From an uncultured Clostridia bacterium (GTDB taxonomy: Bacteria > Bacillota > Clostridia > Christensenellales > Borkfalkiaceae), in assembly GCA_944368925.1 (NCBI GenBank), contig CALVXG010000004.1:62001-126000 (forward strand): 64,000 nt of DNA, given 5' to 3'. A program made the position numbers and the translations under genes. Below are positions 1 through 7,375 of this stretch, in pieces; positions within the stretch are counted from its first letter, which is position 1, and every line of letters starts with the position of its first letter. The notes beneath the pieces were generated by a model. The model saw only the letters and a program-made list of their open reading frames with translations, was not told where the DNA came from and searched no databases.

Positions 1-602
1 CCGTTCTGACCGTGTTTTTATGCACCGTCTTCGGAATGTTCTGGGACGGCTTCGAATCTCCCTTCTCCGCGCTGGATCTTTTGTGGATCAACATCATCAT
101 GGACGGCCCGCCCGCACTCACGCTGGGACTGGAACCTATCCGCGACGATCTGATGAGCCGCAAGCCTACAGGCCGTACGGAGAGTATCGTCAGCCGCGAA
201 ATGCTCGCGCGCATCGCCGTGAACGGCGTGTTCGTCTGCCTTGTGTGCCTTGCGCAGATGAAATGGAATTTCATCGGCATCGAAGCCGATGAAGTCTCCA
301 CGGCCGTGTTTACCATGTTCGTGCTTTTCCAGCTTTTCAACGCGTTTAACTGCCGCGAGCTGGGCGACAAGAGCATTTTTCCGTACCTTACGAAAAACAA
401 ACTCATGCTCGGCGCATTTGTCGTCGCGTTCGGCTTGCAGATTCTCATCACGCAGTTCGGCGGCGCCGTGTTCGATACCGTTCCTCTGGAATTCGTCGAT
501 TGGCTCAAAGTGTTCGGCGTTGCCGTTTCCGTCGTCGTGTTGGACGAAATCGTCAAACTGCTGCGCCGCGCTTTTGTGAAAAAACGCGCCGTTGCGGCAT
601 GA
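1..602 (+). CDS. Calcium-translocating P-type ATPase, C-terminal part (5' end outside window)
   Basis: The frame is open from the first bases, so this is the 3' end of a longer gene; about 196 residues are visible. The segment WINIIMDGPPALTLGLEP matches the conserved sixth transmembrane segment of PMCA/SERCA-like P2-type ATPases, where the Asn and Asp help bind Ca2+. Several further hydrophobic segments follow and the protein ends in a basic tail, KKRAVAA. The phosphorylation and nucleotide-binding domains must lie upstream. The likely role is ATP-driven export of Ca2+, or possibly Mn2+, across the cytoplasmic membrane. The gene stops at TGA 600-602 and is followed by two hairpin terminators. 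The family is clear; the ion is inferred. Confidence 0.85.
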   Translation, partial: VLTVFLCTVFGMFWDGFESPFSALDLLWINIIMDGPPALTLGLEPIRDDLMSRKPTGRTESIVSREMLARIAVNGVFVCLVCLAQMKWNFIGIEADEVSTAVFTMFVLFQLFNAFNCRELGDKSIFPYLTKNKLMLGAFVVAFGLQILITQFGGAVFDTVPLEFVDWLKVFGVAVSVVVLDEIVKLLRRAFVKKRAVAA

Positions 603-623
603 CCTGCTCTTTCGCATTCCGCG

Positions 624-660
624 CCCGCCGCAAATTTTGCGGCGGGCACGGCTGAATTTT
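624..660 (+). terminator. Hairpin behind the P-type ATPase gene
   Basis: An 8-bp GC-rich stem (CCCGCCGC / GCGGCGGG, 624-646) is followed by an interrupted T-rich stretch. It is weaker than the next hairpin at 680-724 and may be a first, leaky stop. Confidence 0.5.
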
Positions 661-679
661 TTGAAAAATTGATATACGT

Positions 680-724
680 GTGTGCGTCTTGCCGCATTTT
701 TTCGGCAAGACGCACACTTTTTTT
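680..724 (+). terminator. Rho-independent terminator
   Basis: A perfect 15-bp stem (680-694 with 703-717) has a T-rich loop and is followed directly by a run of eight T. This is a textbook intrinsic terminator for the P-type ATPase transcript. Confidence 0.88.
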
Positions 725-970
725 GTCTTCTTGGGGTATCGATAAAATTTCGTCAGACAGGAAAGGGCGCGTCTGAAAACGGAGAAAGGTAAGGCAAGAT
801 CTTGGAAGCGTAAAAGGGCATGGCGCAAAAAGAGCTGGAAAGCAGGGCAACGAAACAAAATCGCGAGCGATGAGAAGGAAAAAAAGATTTATAAAAACAG
901 CAAAATCAAAAAAGCAGAAGAGAGGATAGGGAAAAATGAACGGAAACATTGCAAAGAACGGGAAAAGCAC
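725..970. other. Gene-free purine-rich spacer
   Basis: About 245 bases strongly biased to A and G on the plus strand. I see no convincing reading frame, tRNA or promoter in it. Short open frames exist but lack family resemblance. Confidence 0.5.
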
Positions 971-1009
971 AGAAAGGGGCGGCGGAAAATTTTTCCGCCG
1001 CCCCTTTCT
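971..1009. terminator. Long inverted repeat, possible bidirectional terminator
   Basis: The arms AGAAAGGGGCGGCGGAAAA and TTTTCCGCCGCCCCTTTCT are complementary over 19 bp. The stem is very strong, but only a short T-rich stretch follows on either strand, so termination is probable rather than certain. Confidence 0.5.
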
Positions 1010-1046
1010 GTATTTACTCTCATTTGTTTCAGGAGAACCTGCTTGG

Positions 1047-1124
1047 TTGATTTTTGTGCTTTTGATCTATACTATTATAAAATAACCAATAGTTAGTTGT
1101 CAAGCAAAAACTAACCGTTGGTTA
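1047..1124 (+). promoter_or_regulatory. Promoter and dyad operator candidate upstream of the XRE gene
   Basis: TTGATT (1047-1052) and TATACT (1068-1073) could be -35/-10 boxes, with a short 15-nt spacer. Downstream lies a 14-bp inverted repeat with 12 matching positions: TAACCAATAGTTAG (1083-1096) and CTAACCGTTGGTTA (1111-1124). A dyad between promoter and start codon is the usual place for an autoregulatory XRE repressor site. Operator use is inferred. Confidence 0.45.
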
Positions 1125-1136
1125 TATTATAGGAGC

Positions 1137-1349
1137 ATGAAAACAAACGAAATCAAGGAGAGACTGCGGGAGGAGATTCTCCGCAGCGGTATGACGAAGG
1201 CGGAAATTGCAAAAAAAGTGGGCGTATCGCCCGAGATGATCACGCAATATTGCACGACGGGAAAACTGCCGCGCCTGGATACGTTTGCGGCGCTGTGCGA
1301 GGCGCTGGACGTTTCGGCAAATTATATCCTGGGGCTCAAAGATATCTGA
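1137..1349 (+). CDS. Small XRE-family helix-turn-helix regulator
   Basis: A 70-residue protein made almost entirely of one Cro/C1-type HTH domain: residues 18-40 (GMTKAEIAKKVGVSPEMI) give helices 2 and 3, and the end, LDVSANYILGLKDI, is the typical closing helix of this family. It should bind DNA as a dimer; the dyad at 1083-1124 is its most likely target. AGGAG lies only one base before the ATG, unusually tight, but no other in-frame start gives a complete domain. The gene stands alone between a spacer and a non-coding direct repeat. What it controls besides itself is unknown. Confidence 0.8.
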   Translation: MKTNEIKERLREEILRSGMTKAEIAKKVGVSPEMITQYCTTGKLPRLDTFAALCEALDVSANYILGLKDI

Positions 1350-1376
1350 CGTCCGAAAATAAGCACGCGGGCGAAC

Positions 1377-1549
1377 CTGCAAAAAACCGTACGCGAAAGG
1401 ACGGGAAATCGGACTTGCCGTGCCGCTTTAAATTGCGGGGAAGCGGGCGGCCTTTGAACGGGCAAAAGAGGTCGCGGTGCAGGTGAATCTGCAAAAAACC
1501 GTACGCGAAAGGACGGGAAATCGGACTTGCCGTGCCGCTTTAAATTGCG
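1377..1549 (+). repeat. 61-bp perfect direct repeat, period 112
   Basis: Bases 1377-1437 recur without change at 1489-1549. The bases between and after the copies are also similar but degenerate (GAACGGGCAAAAGAGG versus GTACGGGCATAAGAGG), so the ancestral unit was about 112 bp. A period of 112 is not a multiple of three, which argues against a repeated protein-coding segment. It lies between the XRE stop and the hydrogenase promoter. Confidence 0.85.
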
Positions 1550-1642
1550 AGGAGACGGAGGGCTTTCGTACGGGCATAAGAGGGTGTGCGGGTGGCAGGG
1601 CGGAAACGGGTAAAAAACGGAGGGCGGAATTTGTAAAAACCG

Positions 1643-1671
1643 TTGACAGTTTTCCGCCTTTCGTTTATAAT
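1643..1671 (+). promoter_or_regulatory. Consensus promoter of the hydrogenase operon
   Basis: TTGACA (1643-1648), a 17-nt spacer and TATAAT (1666-1671): an exact match to the housekeeping sigma consensus. Transcription should begin near 1678, giving a leader of about 165 nt before the first start codon. Confidence 0.85.
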
Positions 1672-1678
1672 AGTTATG

Positions 1679-1845
1679 ATACAAAATCGATAAAAATTTA
1701 TCGAATCATTGCCGCGCGAGGGGGAAAGGCCGAAGCGCGGTTTCGGCGTGTCCTGAAAGGTGTGACGAGAGAGCGGTTCGGCGCGGGAGAGCGCGTTGTG
1801 CGGGCGCGGAGGGATGCGGAAAAAACATATCGAGAGGTGGAAGCG
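1679..1845 (+). promoter_or_regulatory. Long GC-rich leader of the hydrogenase operon
   Basis: The untranslated stretch contains a CGATAAA/TTTATCG dyad at 1688-1703 and complementary CCGCGC/GCGCGG segments around 1712-1740. I could not match it to a known riboswitch. It ends in GAGGTGG, the ribosome-binding site for the 1846 gene. Confidence 0.35.
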
Positions 1846-2091
1846 ATGGTATTGAAAGTGTGTGTGGGGAGTTCCTGTCATCTGCGCGGGTCGTACGACG
1901 TGATCGAGGAAATGAAGCGGCTGATCAAGAAATACGGAGTGGAAGACAAGGTCGATCTGCAGGCGACGTTCTGTGTGGGGAATTGTACCAACGGGGTGAG
2001 CGTATTGGCGGACGAGATGCTCTTGCACAATGCGAACAAGGACAACTGCGAGGAATTGTTTCTGACGCAGGTATATCCGCTCATAAAGTAA
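1846..2091 (+). CDS. Thioredoxin-like [2Fe-2S] ferredoxin (NuoE/HndA-like)
   Basis: 81 residues. Four cysteines, C6, C11, C43 and C47, reproduce the C-x4-C ... C-x3-C pattern of the thioredoxin-fold 2Fe-2S domain of complex I 24-kDa subunits and hydrogenase HndA/HydC-type subunits. It lacks the helical N-terminal part of full NuoE. It should carry one 2Fe-2S cluster and pass electrons in the cytoplasm. The start at 1846 is preceded by GAGGTGG at a 7-nt distance; the longer upstream reading of the frame would run through the promoter. It opens an operon with a sensory hydrogenase 16 nt downstream, so it probably feeds or reads that protein. Confidence 0.88.
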   Translation: MVLKVCVGSSCHLRGSYDVIEEMKRLIKKYGVEDKVDLQATFCVGNCTNGVSVLADEMLLHNANKDNCEELFLTQVYPLIK

Positions 2092-2107
2092 AGGCGGGGG
2101 AGAGGAA

Positions 2108-3811
2108 ATGATCCGTTATCTCGATTTTAAGGATGCGCGCTGCAAAGATTGTTACAAATGTCTGCGCGAATGTCCCGTGAAGGCGATCAAGGTGGTCGAC
2201 CATCATGCGAAGATCATCGAAAACCGCTGCATACTGTGCGGGCATTGTACGGAAGTATGTCCGCAGAATGCAAAGAGCGTGCATACGGAGCGTGCGGAAG
2301 TGGAGAAACTGCTTGCGGGCGGGAACGTTGTGGCGTCGGTGGCGCCGTCGTTTGTATCCTCCTTCAATTTGCAAGATTTTTCGGTCATGAAACTTGCGTT
2401 GGGCAGGCTGGGGTTTGCGGACGCGGAAGAGACGAGCATCGGCGCGCGGGAAGTGACGGCGCAGTACAAAAGACTTTTGGAAAGCGGTACATACAAAAAT
2501 TTTATAACCTCGTGCTGTCCTGCGGTGAATACGATGATCGAGCTGTACTATCCGAAGGCGCTGGATTATCTTGCGCCCGTGGATACGCCCATGATCGCGC
2601 ATGCGAAGATGATCCGCAAAAAGAGAAAGAATGCGAAGGTCGTCTTTATCGGGCCGTGCATTGCCAAAAAGCGGGAAGCGCACGAGAGCGGCGTTGTGGA
2701 CGGCGTGCTGACCTTTGAAGATCTTGCCGCGATGTTTGCGGACAAGGGGATCGTGCTGGACGAGATCGCACATCTTTCCGAGCATGCTTCGGGCGGAGTG
2801 AACCGCGCGAAGTACTATCCGATCAGCCGCGGGATCATCAAATCGTTCGAAAATTACGTGGACGGGTATGAGTTTGTCGCGGTGGACGGGACGAAAAAGT
2901 GCAAGGAAGTGCTGGAAAACATCGAGAGCCTTTCGGGCATGTTTATCGAAATGAACAGCTGTGATTCGGCGTGCGTGAACGGGCCGTGTTCGCTGGCGTT
3001 GAAGGCGGGAGCGCTCAAAGCGAACGCGGATATCCGCAAGTATGTCAACAAGGATCTGCAGGAGCACGCTTCGGCGGAGTACGCGCCCGTGACGGACATT
3101 GATTTTACCTGCATGCACGAGCGCAAGCGCACGGAAGATTTCATACCTACCGACCGACAGCTGAAGGAGATCCTCGCAAAGACGGGGAAGACAAAACCCG
3201 AAGATATGCTCAACTGCGGCGCGTGCGGATACGACACCTGTCTGGAAAAGGCATGGGCGGTCGCCAACGGGTACGCGAACATCGAAATGTGCGTGCCGTA
3301 CATGCGCGAGCGGGCGGAGAGCATGTCGTACGAGATCATACAGACCAGCCCGAACGGGATCGTGTTGCTGGACAGCGATCTCAATATTATGGAGATCAAC
3401 GGCAAAGCGAAAGAGCTTTTAGGAATTCACGATTACGACGTAAAGGGCAAGGGAATTTCCCATTATTTCAATCCGACGGACTTTGTGCTTGCTGCGAACG
3501 ACAATAAAAATATTTACAACAAGAAAGTATTTCTGGAAAAGACGGGGAATTATATCGAACTGACGATCATCGTTCTCAAAGACGGGAAGGGTACGTACGC
3601 GGTGATGAAGGACATCACGCAGGAGACCAAATCGGAAGAGCAGTTGGACAAAGTGAAGCTGGAGACGCTTGCGACGACGGACGAAGTGATCAAAAAACAG
3701 ATGCGCGTGGCGCAGGAGATCGCGTCGCTGCTCGGGGAAACGACGGCGGAAACGAAGGTGGCCCTTTTGAAACTGAAAAAGACTCTGCAGGGCGAAGACG
3801 GAGGCAAGTGA
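2108..3811 (+). CDS. Sensory [FeFe] hydrogenase with 4Fe-4S and PAS domains (HydS-type)
   Basis: 567 residues. Order: two 4Fe-4S ferredoxin motifs (C12-C22 and C41-C51); a hydrogenase H-cluster domain (about 75-330) with TSCCP at 134-138, GPCIAKKRE at 182-190 and EMNSCDSACVNGPC at 281-294; an FeS domain with C370, C373, C378 and C395; a PAS domain (about 408-505); and a C-terminal coiled coil. Catalytic hydrogenases usually have TSCCPxW and a GCxxGGGQP-like third motif; here Trp is replaced by Val and the third motif is altered. This is the pattern of the non-bulk, regulatory hydrogenases that carry PAS domains. It is probably a cytoplasmic H2 or redox sensor signalling to the phosphatase encoded 1 nt downstream. 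Confidence 0.85.
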   Translation: MIRYLDFKDARCKDCYKCLRECPVKAIKVVDHHAKIIENRCILCGHCTEVCPQNAKSVHTERAEVEKLLAGGNVVASVAPSFVSSFNLQDFSVMKLALGRLGFADAEETSIGAREVTAQYKRLLESGTYKNFITSCCPAVNTMIELYYPKALDYLAPVDTPMIAHAKMIRKKRKNAKVVFIGPCIAKKREAHESGVVDGVLTFEDLAAMFADKGIVLDEIAHLSEHASGGVNRAKYYPISRGIIKSFENYVDGYEFVAVDGTKKCKEVLENIESLSGMFIEMNSCDSACVNGPCSLALKAGALKANADIRKYVNKDLQEHASAEYAPVTDIDFTCMHERKRTEDFIPTDRQLKEILAKTGKTKPEDMLNCGACGYDTCLEKAWAVANGYANIEMCVPYMRERAESMSYEIIQTSPNGIVLLDSDLNIMEINGKAKELLGIHDYDVKGKGISHYFNPTDFVLAANDNKNIYNKKVFLEKTGNYIELTIIVLKDGKGTYAVMKDITQETKSEEQLDKVKLETLATTDEVIKKQMRVAQEIASLLGETTAETKVALLKLKKTLQGEDGGK

Positions 3812-3812
3812 G

Positions 3813-4973
3813 ATGGCGCTTTGTCTGGAAAGCGGGTATACGTCCCTGAATAAAAAGAACGAAGAGCTGTGCGGCGACCGTGTGGAGAGCACGGTTTGCG
3901 GCGATTATACGACGCTGGTTCTGGCGGACGGGCTGGGCAGCGGCGTAAAGGCGAATATCCTTTCCACGCTCACGTCCAAGATCCTTTGCACGATGGTATC
4001 CAACGAGATCGACATCGAAGAGTGCGTGGAAACGATCCTGTCCAGTCTTCCCGTGTGCAAGGTGCGCGGGGTCGCCTATTCGACCTTTTCCGTCATACAC
4101 ATGAACAGCGAGGGAAAGGGGTATCTTTTCGAGTTTGACAATCCGCAGGCGATCTTTATCCGCGACTGCAAGTGCCGCGATTTTGCGCGGGAAGAGATGA
4201 ACGTATTGGGAAAAACGGTCTACAAGACGGCGCTCGATCTGCAGGCGGGGGACGTCGTGGTGGTGATGAGCGACGGCGTGATCCATGCGGGGATCGGCAT
4301 GACGCTCAACCTCGGCTGGCAGCGTCCCGAAGTCATGGAATTTCTGGACAACAACGTCAAACCCGGCATGAGTGCGCGGGCGATCGCCTGTCTTCTGGCG
4401 GGGGTGTGCAACGATCTGTATCTGGGCGAGCCGGGGGACGATACGACGGTCGCCGCGGTGAAAGTGCGCGAAAAGCTCAACGTATCGCTGATGATCGGGC
4501 CGCCCGTCGACAAATCGAAGGACGATTTCTATATTTCGCGGTTTTTGTCGGGGGAGGGCAAGAAAGTGGTGTGCGGCGGTACGAGCTCGCAGATCGTGGC
4601 AAGGCACTTAAAGACGACGGTGCGCGCGTCCTTTGATTTTCCAGACCGCGACGTTCCGCCCATCGGTTTTATCGACGGCATCGACCTCACGACGGAGGGT
4701 GTTTTGACGATGCGCAAACTTTTGGAGCTTTCCGAAAAGTACGTATCTCCCAAAGATCTCACGCCCAAAACGTTTACGAAAAAAGACGGCGCGTCTTTGC
4801 TCGCGCAGATGCTGTTCGAAGAGGCCACGGACGTACATTTTTACGTCGGGCAGAGCATCAATGCGGCGCACCAGGGACTTCCCATCGACATCACGATGAA
4901 ACTGAAACTGGTGGAAAGTCTGGCCGCAAACCTGAAAAAAATGGGTAAAAACGTATTGATCGATTACGATTGA
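3813..4973 (+). CDS. SpoIIE-family PP2C-type Ser/Thr phosphatase with extra C-terminal domain
   Basis: 386 residues. The first 220 carry metal-binding PP2C motifs: ADGLGSG (38-44), MSDGV (152-156) and PGDDTT (207-212). The last 160 residues (from about VREKLNVSLMIGPP) form a separate domain that I do not recognise from its motifs, with no further kinase or receiver signature. Proteins of this type occur beside PAS-bearing sensory [FeFe] hydrogenases in Clostridia. The start codon is one base after the sensor stop and uses GGAGG inside the sensor's last codons, so the two are probably translationally coupled. The phosphoprotein substrate is not encoded nearby. The catalytic role is well supported; the H2-signalling role is inferred from position. 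Confidence 0.85.
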   Translation: MALCLESGYTSLNKKNEELCGDRVESTVCGDYTTLVLADGLGSGVKANILSTLTSKILCTMVSNEIDIEECVETILSSLPVCKVRGVAYSTFSVIHMNSEGKGYLFEFDNPQAIFIRDCKCRDFAREEMNVLGKTVYKTALDLQAGDVVVVMSDGVIHAGIGMTLNLGWQRPEVMEFLDNNVKPGMSARAIACLLAGVCNDLYLGEPGDDTTVAAVKVREKLNVSLMIGPPVDKSKDDFYISRFLSGEGKKVVCGGTSSQIVARHLKTTVRASFDFPDRDVPPIGFIDGIDLTTEGVLTMRKLLELSEKYVSPKDLTPKTFTKKDGASLLAQMLFEEATDVHFYVGQSINAAHQGLPIDITMKLKLVESLAANLKKMGKNVLIDYD

Positions 4974-5044
4974 AAGGAGTGCGCGGCCGCATCGGCGTGC
5001 GGCGCTTCGAAGAATATAGTGCAGAGAAGAGAGGCATGTAAACC

Positions 5045-6493
5045 ATGGCAGACAAACGAATTTTTGATACGGCGGTACAGAAACTCAAATACGACGTGCT
5101 CAAAGCGGTGATCCGCAACGAATACGAGCATTGTTACGACAACATTTACATAGACATTCCCAAGGAGATCTCTCCCGGCCCCAAAGCGACGATGCGTTGC
5201 TGTATTTTCAAGGAGCGCGCCATCGTGCAGGAGCGGATCAAGCTGGCGCAGGGCGGGGACAAAAACAACCCGAACGTCGTGGAAGTGATCGACATTGCGT
5301 GCGACGAGTGTCCGATCGGCGGCATCTTTGTTACGCCCGCCTGCCGCGGGTGTATCGTGCACCGGTGCAAGGAGGTCTGCCCGCGCGACGCCATTCAGAT
5401 CATCGATCACAAGGCGGTCGTCGATAAGTCCAAGTGCATCGAATGCGGAAAGTGCACGCAGGCTTGCCCTTACGGCGCGATCATCGCGCAGAAGCGCCCC
5501 TGCGTCAATTCCTGCAAAGTCAAGGCCATTTCCGTCGGCGAAGACAAAAAGGCGGTCATCGACAATCAGAAATGTATTTCCTGCGGCGCGTGCGTGTACC
5601 AATGCCCGTTCGGCGCGATCGTCGATAAATCGATGATCCTCGAGAGCATCGACATCTTAAAAAATTCCGAAAACAATCAGAAATACCACGTGTATGCGGT
5701 CATTGCCCCTTCGATCGTCAGCCAGTTTAAATACGCGAAGATCGAACAGGTCGTGACGGGCATGCGCAAACTCGGCTTCCACCAGGTGGTCGAAGCGGCG
5801 CTCGGTGCGGACATCACCCTCTACCACGAAGCGGAAGAGTGGAAGGAAAAGGGGGTTCTGACGACTTCCTGCTGTCCCTCGTTTGTAATGTTCGTGGAGA
5901 AAAATTTCCCCGAACTTGCCAAATATGTCAGCCATTCCGTATCCCCGATGGTGGAAGCGGCGCTGCTCATCAAGCGCACCGACCCGACGGGAAAAGTGAT
6001 CTTTATCGGCCCCTGCGCCAGCAAGAAAGCGGAATACAAGCTACCGAAAACGCAGGGCGCCATCGATTCCGTGCTTTCGTTCGAAGAGCTGCAGGCGTTT
6101 TTGGACGCGCGCCATATCGACGTGGCGGCTTTGGAAGAGACGAGCTTGGACAACGCGTCTTTCTACGGAAGGATCTTTGCAAAGAGCGGCGGCATAGCGC
6201 AGGGCATTGCGGACGTCGCAAAGGAAATGGGCGTGGAAGGCGTGCGCCCGCTCGCCATGAACGGGATCGACGAATGCCGCGCCGCGCTGACAAAACTCAA
6301 ATTCAACCGCGCGAGCGAAAACTTTTTCGAGGGCATGGCGTGCGACGGCGGCTGTCTCAACGGCCCTCTGTGCCTCAACCACGGCCCGAAAAACGTGGTC
6401 GACGTGGATAAGTACGGTGCTTCGGCAAAGGAAAAGACCATCGACAATTCCGTAAAATTGTATAAGCTGTCCTTCGGGAACAAGAAGGACTGA
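5045..6493 (+). CDS. Monomeric [FeFe] hydrogenase with N-terminal ferredoxin domains
   Basis: 482 residues. The N-terminal half holds several 4Fe-4S motifs (cysteines at 100-112, 131-141 and 177-187, plus C153 and C157). The H-cluster domain follows, with TTSCCPSF (273-280), GPCASKKAE (322-330) and EGMACDGGCLNGP (429-441), keeping all four cluster cysteines. The arrangement resembles the group B fermentative hydrogenases. It should catalyse reversible proton reduction with ferredoxin electrons, disposing of reductant as H2. A 71-nt gap with a small hairpin separates it from the phosphatase gene; no new promoter is obvious, so it is probably the last gene of the same operon. The H-cluster maturases HydE, HydF and HydG are not in this window. 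Confidence 0.9.
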   Translation: MADKRIFDTAVQKLKYDVLKAVIRNEYEHCYDNIYIDIPKEISPGPKATMRCCIFKERAIVQERIKLAQGGDKNNPNVVEVIDIACDECPIGGIFVTPACRGCIVHRCKEVCPRDAIQIIDHKAVVDKSKCIECGKCTQACPYGAIIAQKRPCVNSCKVKAISVGEDKKAVIDNQKCISCGACVYQCPFGAIVDKSMILESIDILKNSENNQKYHVYAVIAPSIVSQFKYAKIEQVVTGMRKLGFHQVVEAALGADITLYHEAEEWKEKGVLTTSCCPSFVMFVEKNFPELAKYVSHSVSPMVEAALLIKRTDPTGKVIFIGPCASKKAEYKLPKTQGAIDSVLSFEELQAFLDARHIDVAALEETSLDNASFYGRIFAKSGGIAQGIADVAKEMGVEGVRPLAMNGIDECRAALTKLKFNRASENFFEGMACDGGCLNGPLCLNHGPKNVVDVDKYGASAKEKTIDNSVKLYKLSFGNKKD

Positions 6494-6511
6494 GCGTTTT
6501 CCCGATATAAT

Positions 6512-6548
6512 CCCGCCCCCGCGCCGATTTCGGCGCGGGGGCGGGGTT
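6512..6548 (+). terminator. Terminator of the hydrogenase operon
   Basis: A perfect 15-bp GC stem (6512-6526 with 6531-6545) has an ATTT loop and is followed by GTTTG. The T-tract is short but the stem is extremely stable. Confidence 0.75.
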
Positions 6549-6589
6549 TGCCTGCGGGCGGGGCCCGTTTATTTCATTTCATCGCAATA

Positions 6590-6850
6590 GCAAGGGCAAA
6601 ACGGCGCATAAAAGTGCGCCGTTTTGTTTCGGGTTTTTCCGAAACAAAAAAAGCTATGCCGTTTGGTGCGTTTTATCGTTTTTATGCCGCGGCGAAATAA
6701 GAACAAAGAAAAAAGCGCACTCCTATGCGCCGTTTTGTTTCGGGTTTTGCCGAAACAAAGTAAACTATGCCATTCGGTGCTGTTTGTCGTCTTTTTGCCG
6801 CGCCGAAATAAGAACAAAGAAAAAGCGCACTCCTGTGCGCCGTTCGGGTT
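6590..6850. repeat. 111-bp tandem repeat, about 2.3 copies, each with two hairpins
   Basis: The element TGCGCCGTTTTGTTTCGGG begins at 6615 and 6726, and a decayed copy begins at 6836, so the period is 110-111 bp. Each unit contains a TTTGTTTCGG/CCGAAACAAA hairpin. The first is also preceded by an AAACGGCGCA/TGCGCCGTTT hairpin. Because 111 is divisible by three, open frames with a 37-residue repeat appear on both strands (plus 6624-6908, minus 6569-6817). Neither has a good ribosome-binding site or a recognisable fold, so I treat the stretch as a non-coding repeat. Confidence 0.75.
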
Positions 6851-6865
6851 CGGGGAAAAACAAAA

Positions 6866-7066
6866 TCAGATATGCCTTCCGATCAGTTCGTCCAGGCTGA
6901 TGCCGTAAAAATCGGCGATCCGGATGCACATTTCGATCGAAGGCGTGACAACCCCGCGTTCCCAGCGGTAAATATTCTGATGATTGACTCCGAGCGCCTT
7001 TGCCAGCTCGTACGCATTCATGCCTCTCTGCTCCCGGTTGTCTTTGAGTGATTCCGCGATATTCAT
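6866..7066 (-). CDS. XRE-family helix-turn-helix regulator
   Basis: 66 residues from the ATG at 7066 (MNIAESLKDNREQRG). The HTH is typical of SinR/Xre-like repressors: NAYELAKALGVNHQNIYRWERG forms the DNA-reading helices, and PSIEMCIRIADFYGISLDELIG the stabilising ones. An in-frame ATG six codons upstream (7084) is possible, but the later start fits the usual family length. No clear Shine-Dalgarno site precedes either. Dyads at 7067-7080 and 7107-7120 may be its own operators. It lies between the 111-bp repeats and the divergently transcribed DUF1846 gene. Targets are unknown. Confidence 0.8.
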   Translation of the reverse strand: MNIAESLKDNREQRGMNAYELAKALGVNHQNIYRWERGVVTPSIEMCIRIADFYGISLDELIGRHI

Positions 7067-7120
7067 GTGAATATTATCACACAAAAATGTCTAAATGTCA
7101 TGATTTGCACAAAAGTGTGC
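7067..7120 (-). promoter_or_regulatory. Two dyads upstream of the XRE gene, operator candidates
   Basis: GTGA-ATATTA-TCAC (7067-7080) abuts the start codon, and GCACA-AAAG-TGTGC (7107-7120) lies 27 bases further out. Their position suits autoregulation; nothing more can be shown from the sequence. Confidence 0.35.
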
Positions 7121-7311
7121 CTATAGAAATATGATTTTTTTACTAAAAAAAAGGACGATCGGGCAGGTGTGAGCGGCATTCGGGGCATGGGGGACTCGGG
7201 AAAGAAATTTTTTATAAAAAAAGCGTTGCGTAGGGCCGAATGGGGGGCGAGGGTAGGGAAAAGAAGTGAAAGGGAACAAAGAGAAAAAGGAGAAAAAATA
7301 ACGCGCTTGCG

Positions 7312-7340
7312 TTGCAATCTTTTTCGGCGTGTGCTATAAT
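7312..7340 (+). promoter_or_regulatory. Promoter of the DUF1846 gene
   Basis: TTGCAA (7312-7317), a 17-nt spacer and TATAAT (7335-7340), 35 nt ahead of the start codon. Confidence 0.75.
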
Positions 7341-7375
7341 AGACAGGAGTTTTTTTGAGTGAATGAGGTAATCGA

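Noticed and set aside
936-1085. A 49-codon frame (MNGNIAKNGKSTERGG...) with a GAGGATAGGG site upstream
   Set aside because: It runs straight through the long inverted repeat at 971-1009 and into the regulator's promoter region, with no family resemblance.
1477-1845. N-terminal extension of the 2Fe-2S protein
   Set aside because: The extended frame passes through the direct repeat and the consensus promoter; the ATG at 1846 gives the exact family length.
6569-6908. Open frames of 82 and 94 codons on opposite strands across the 111-bp repeats
   Set aside because: Both arise from a repeat whose period is a multiple of three; neither has a ribosome-binding site or recognisable fold.
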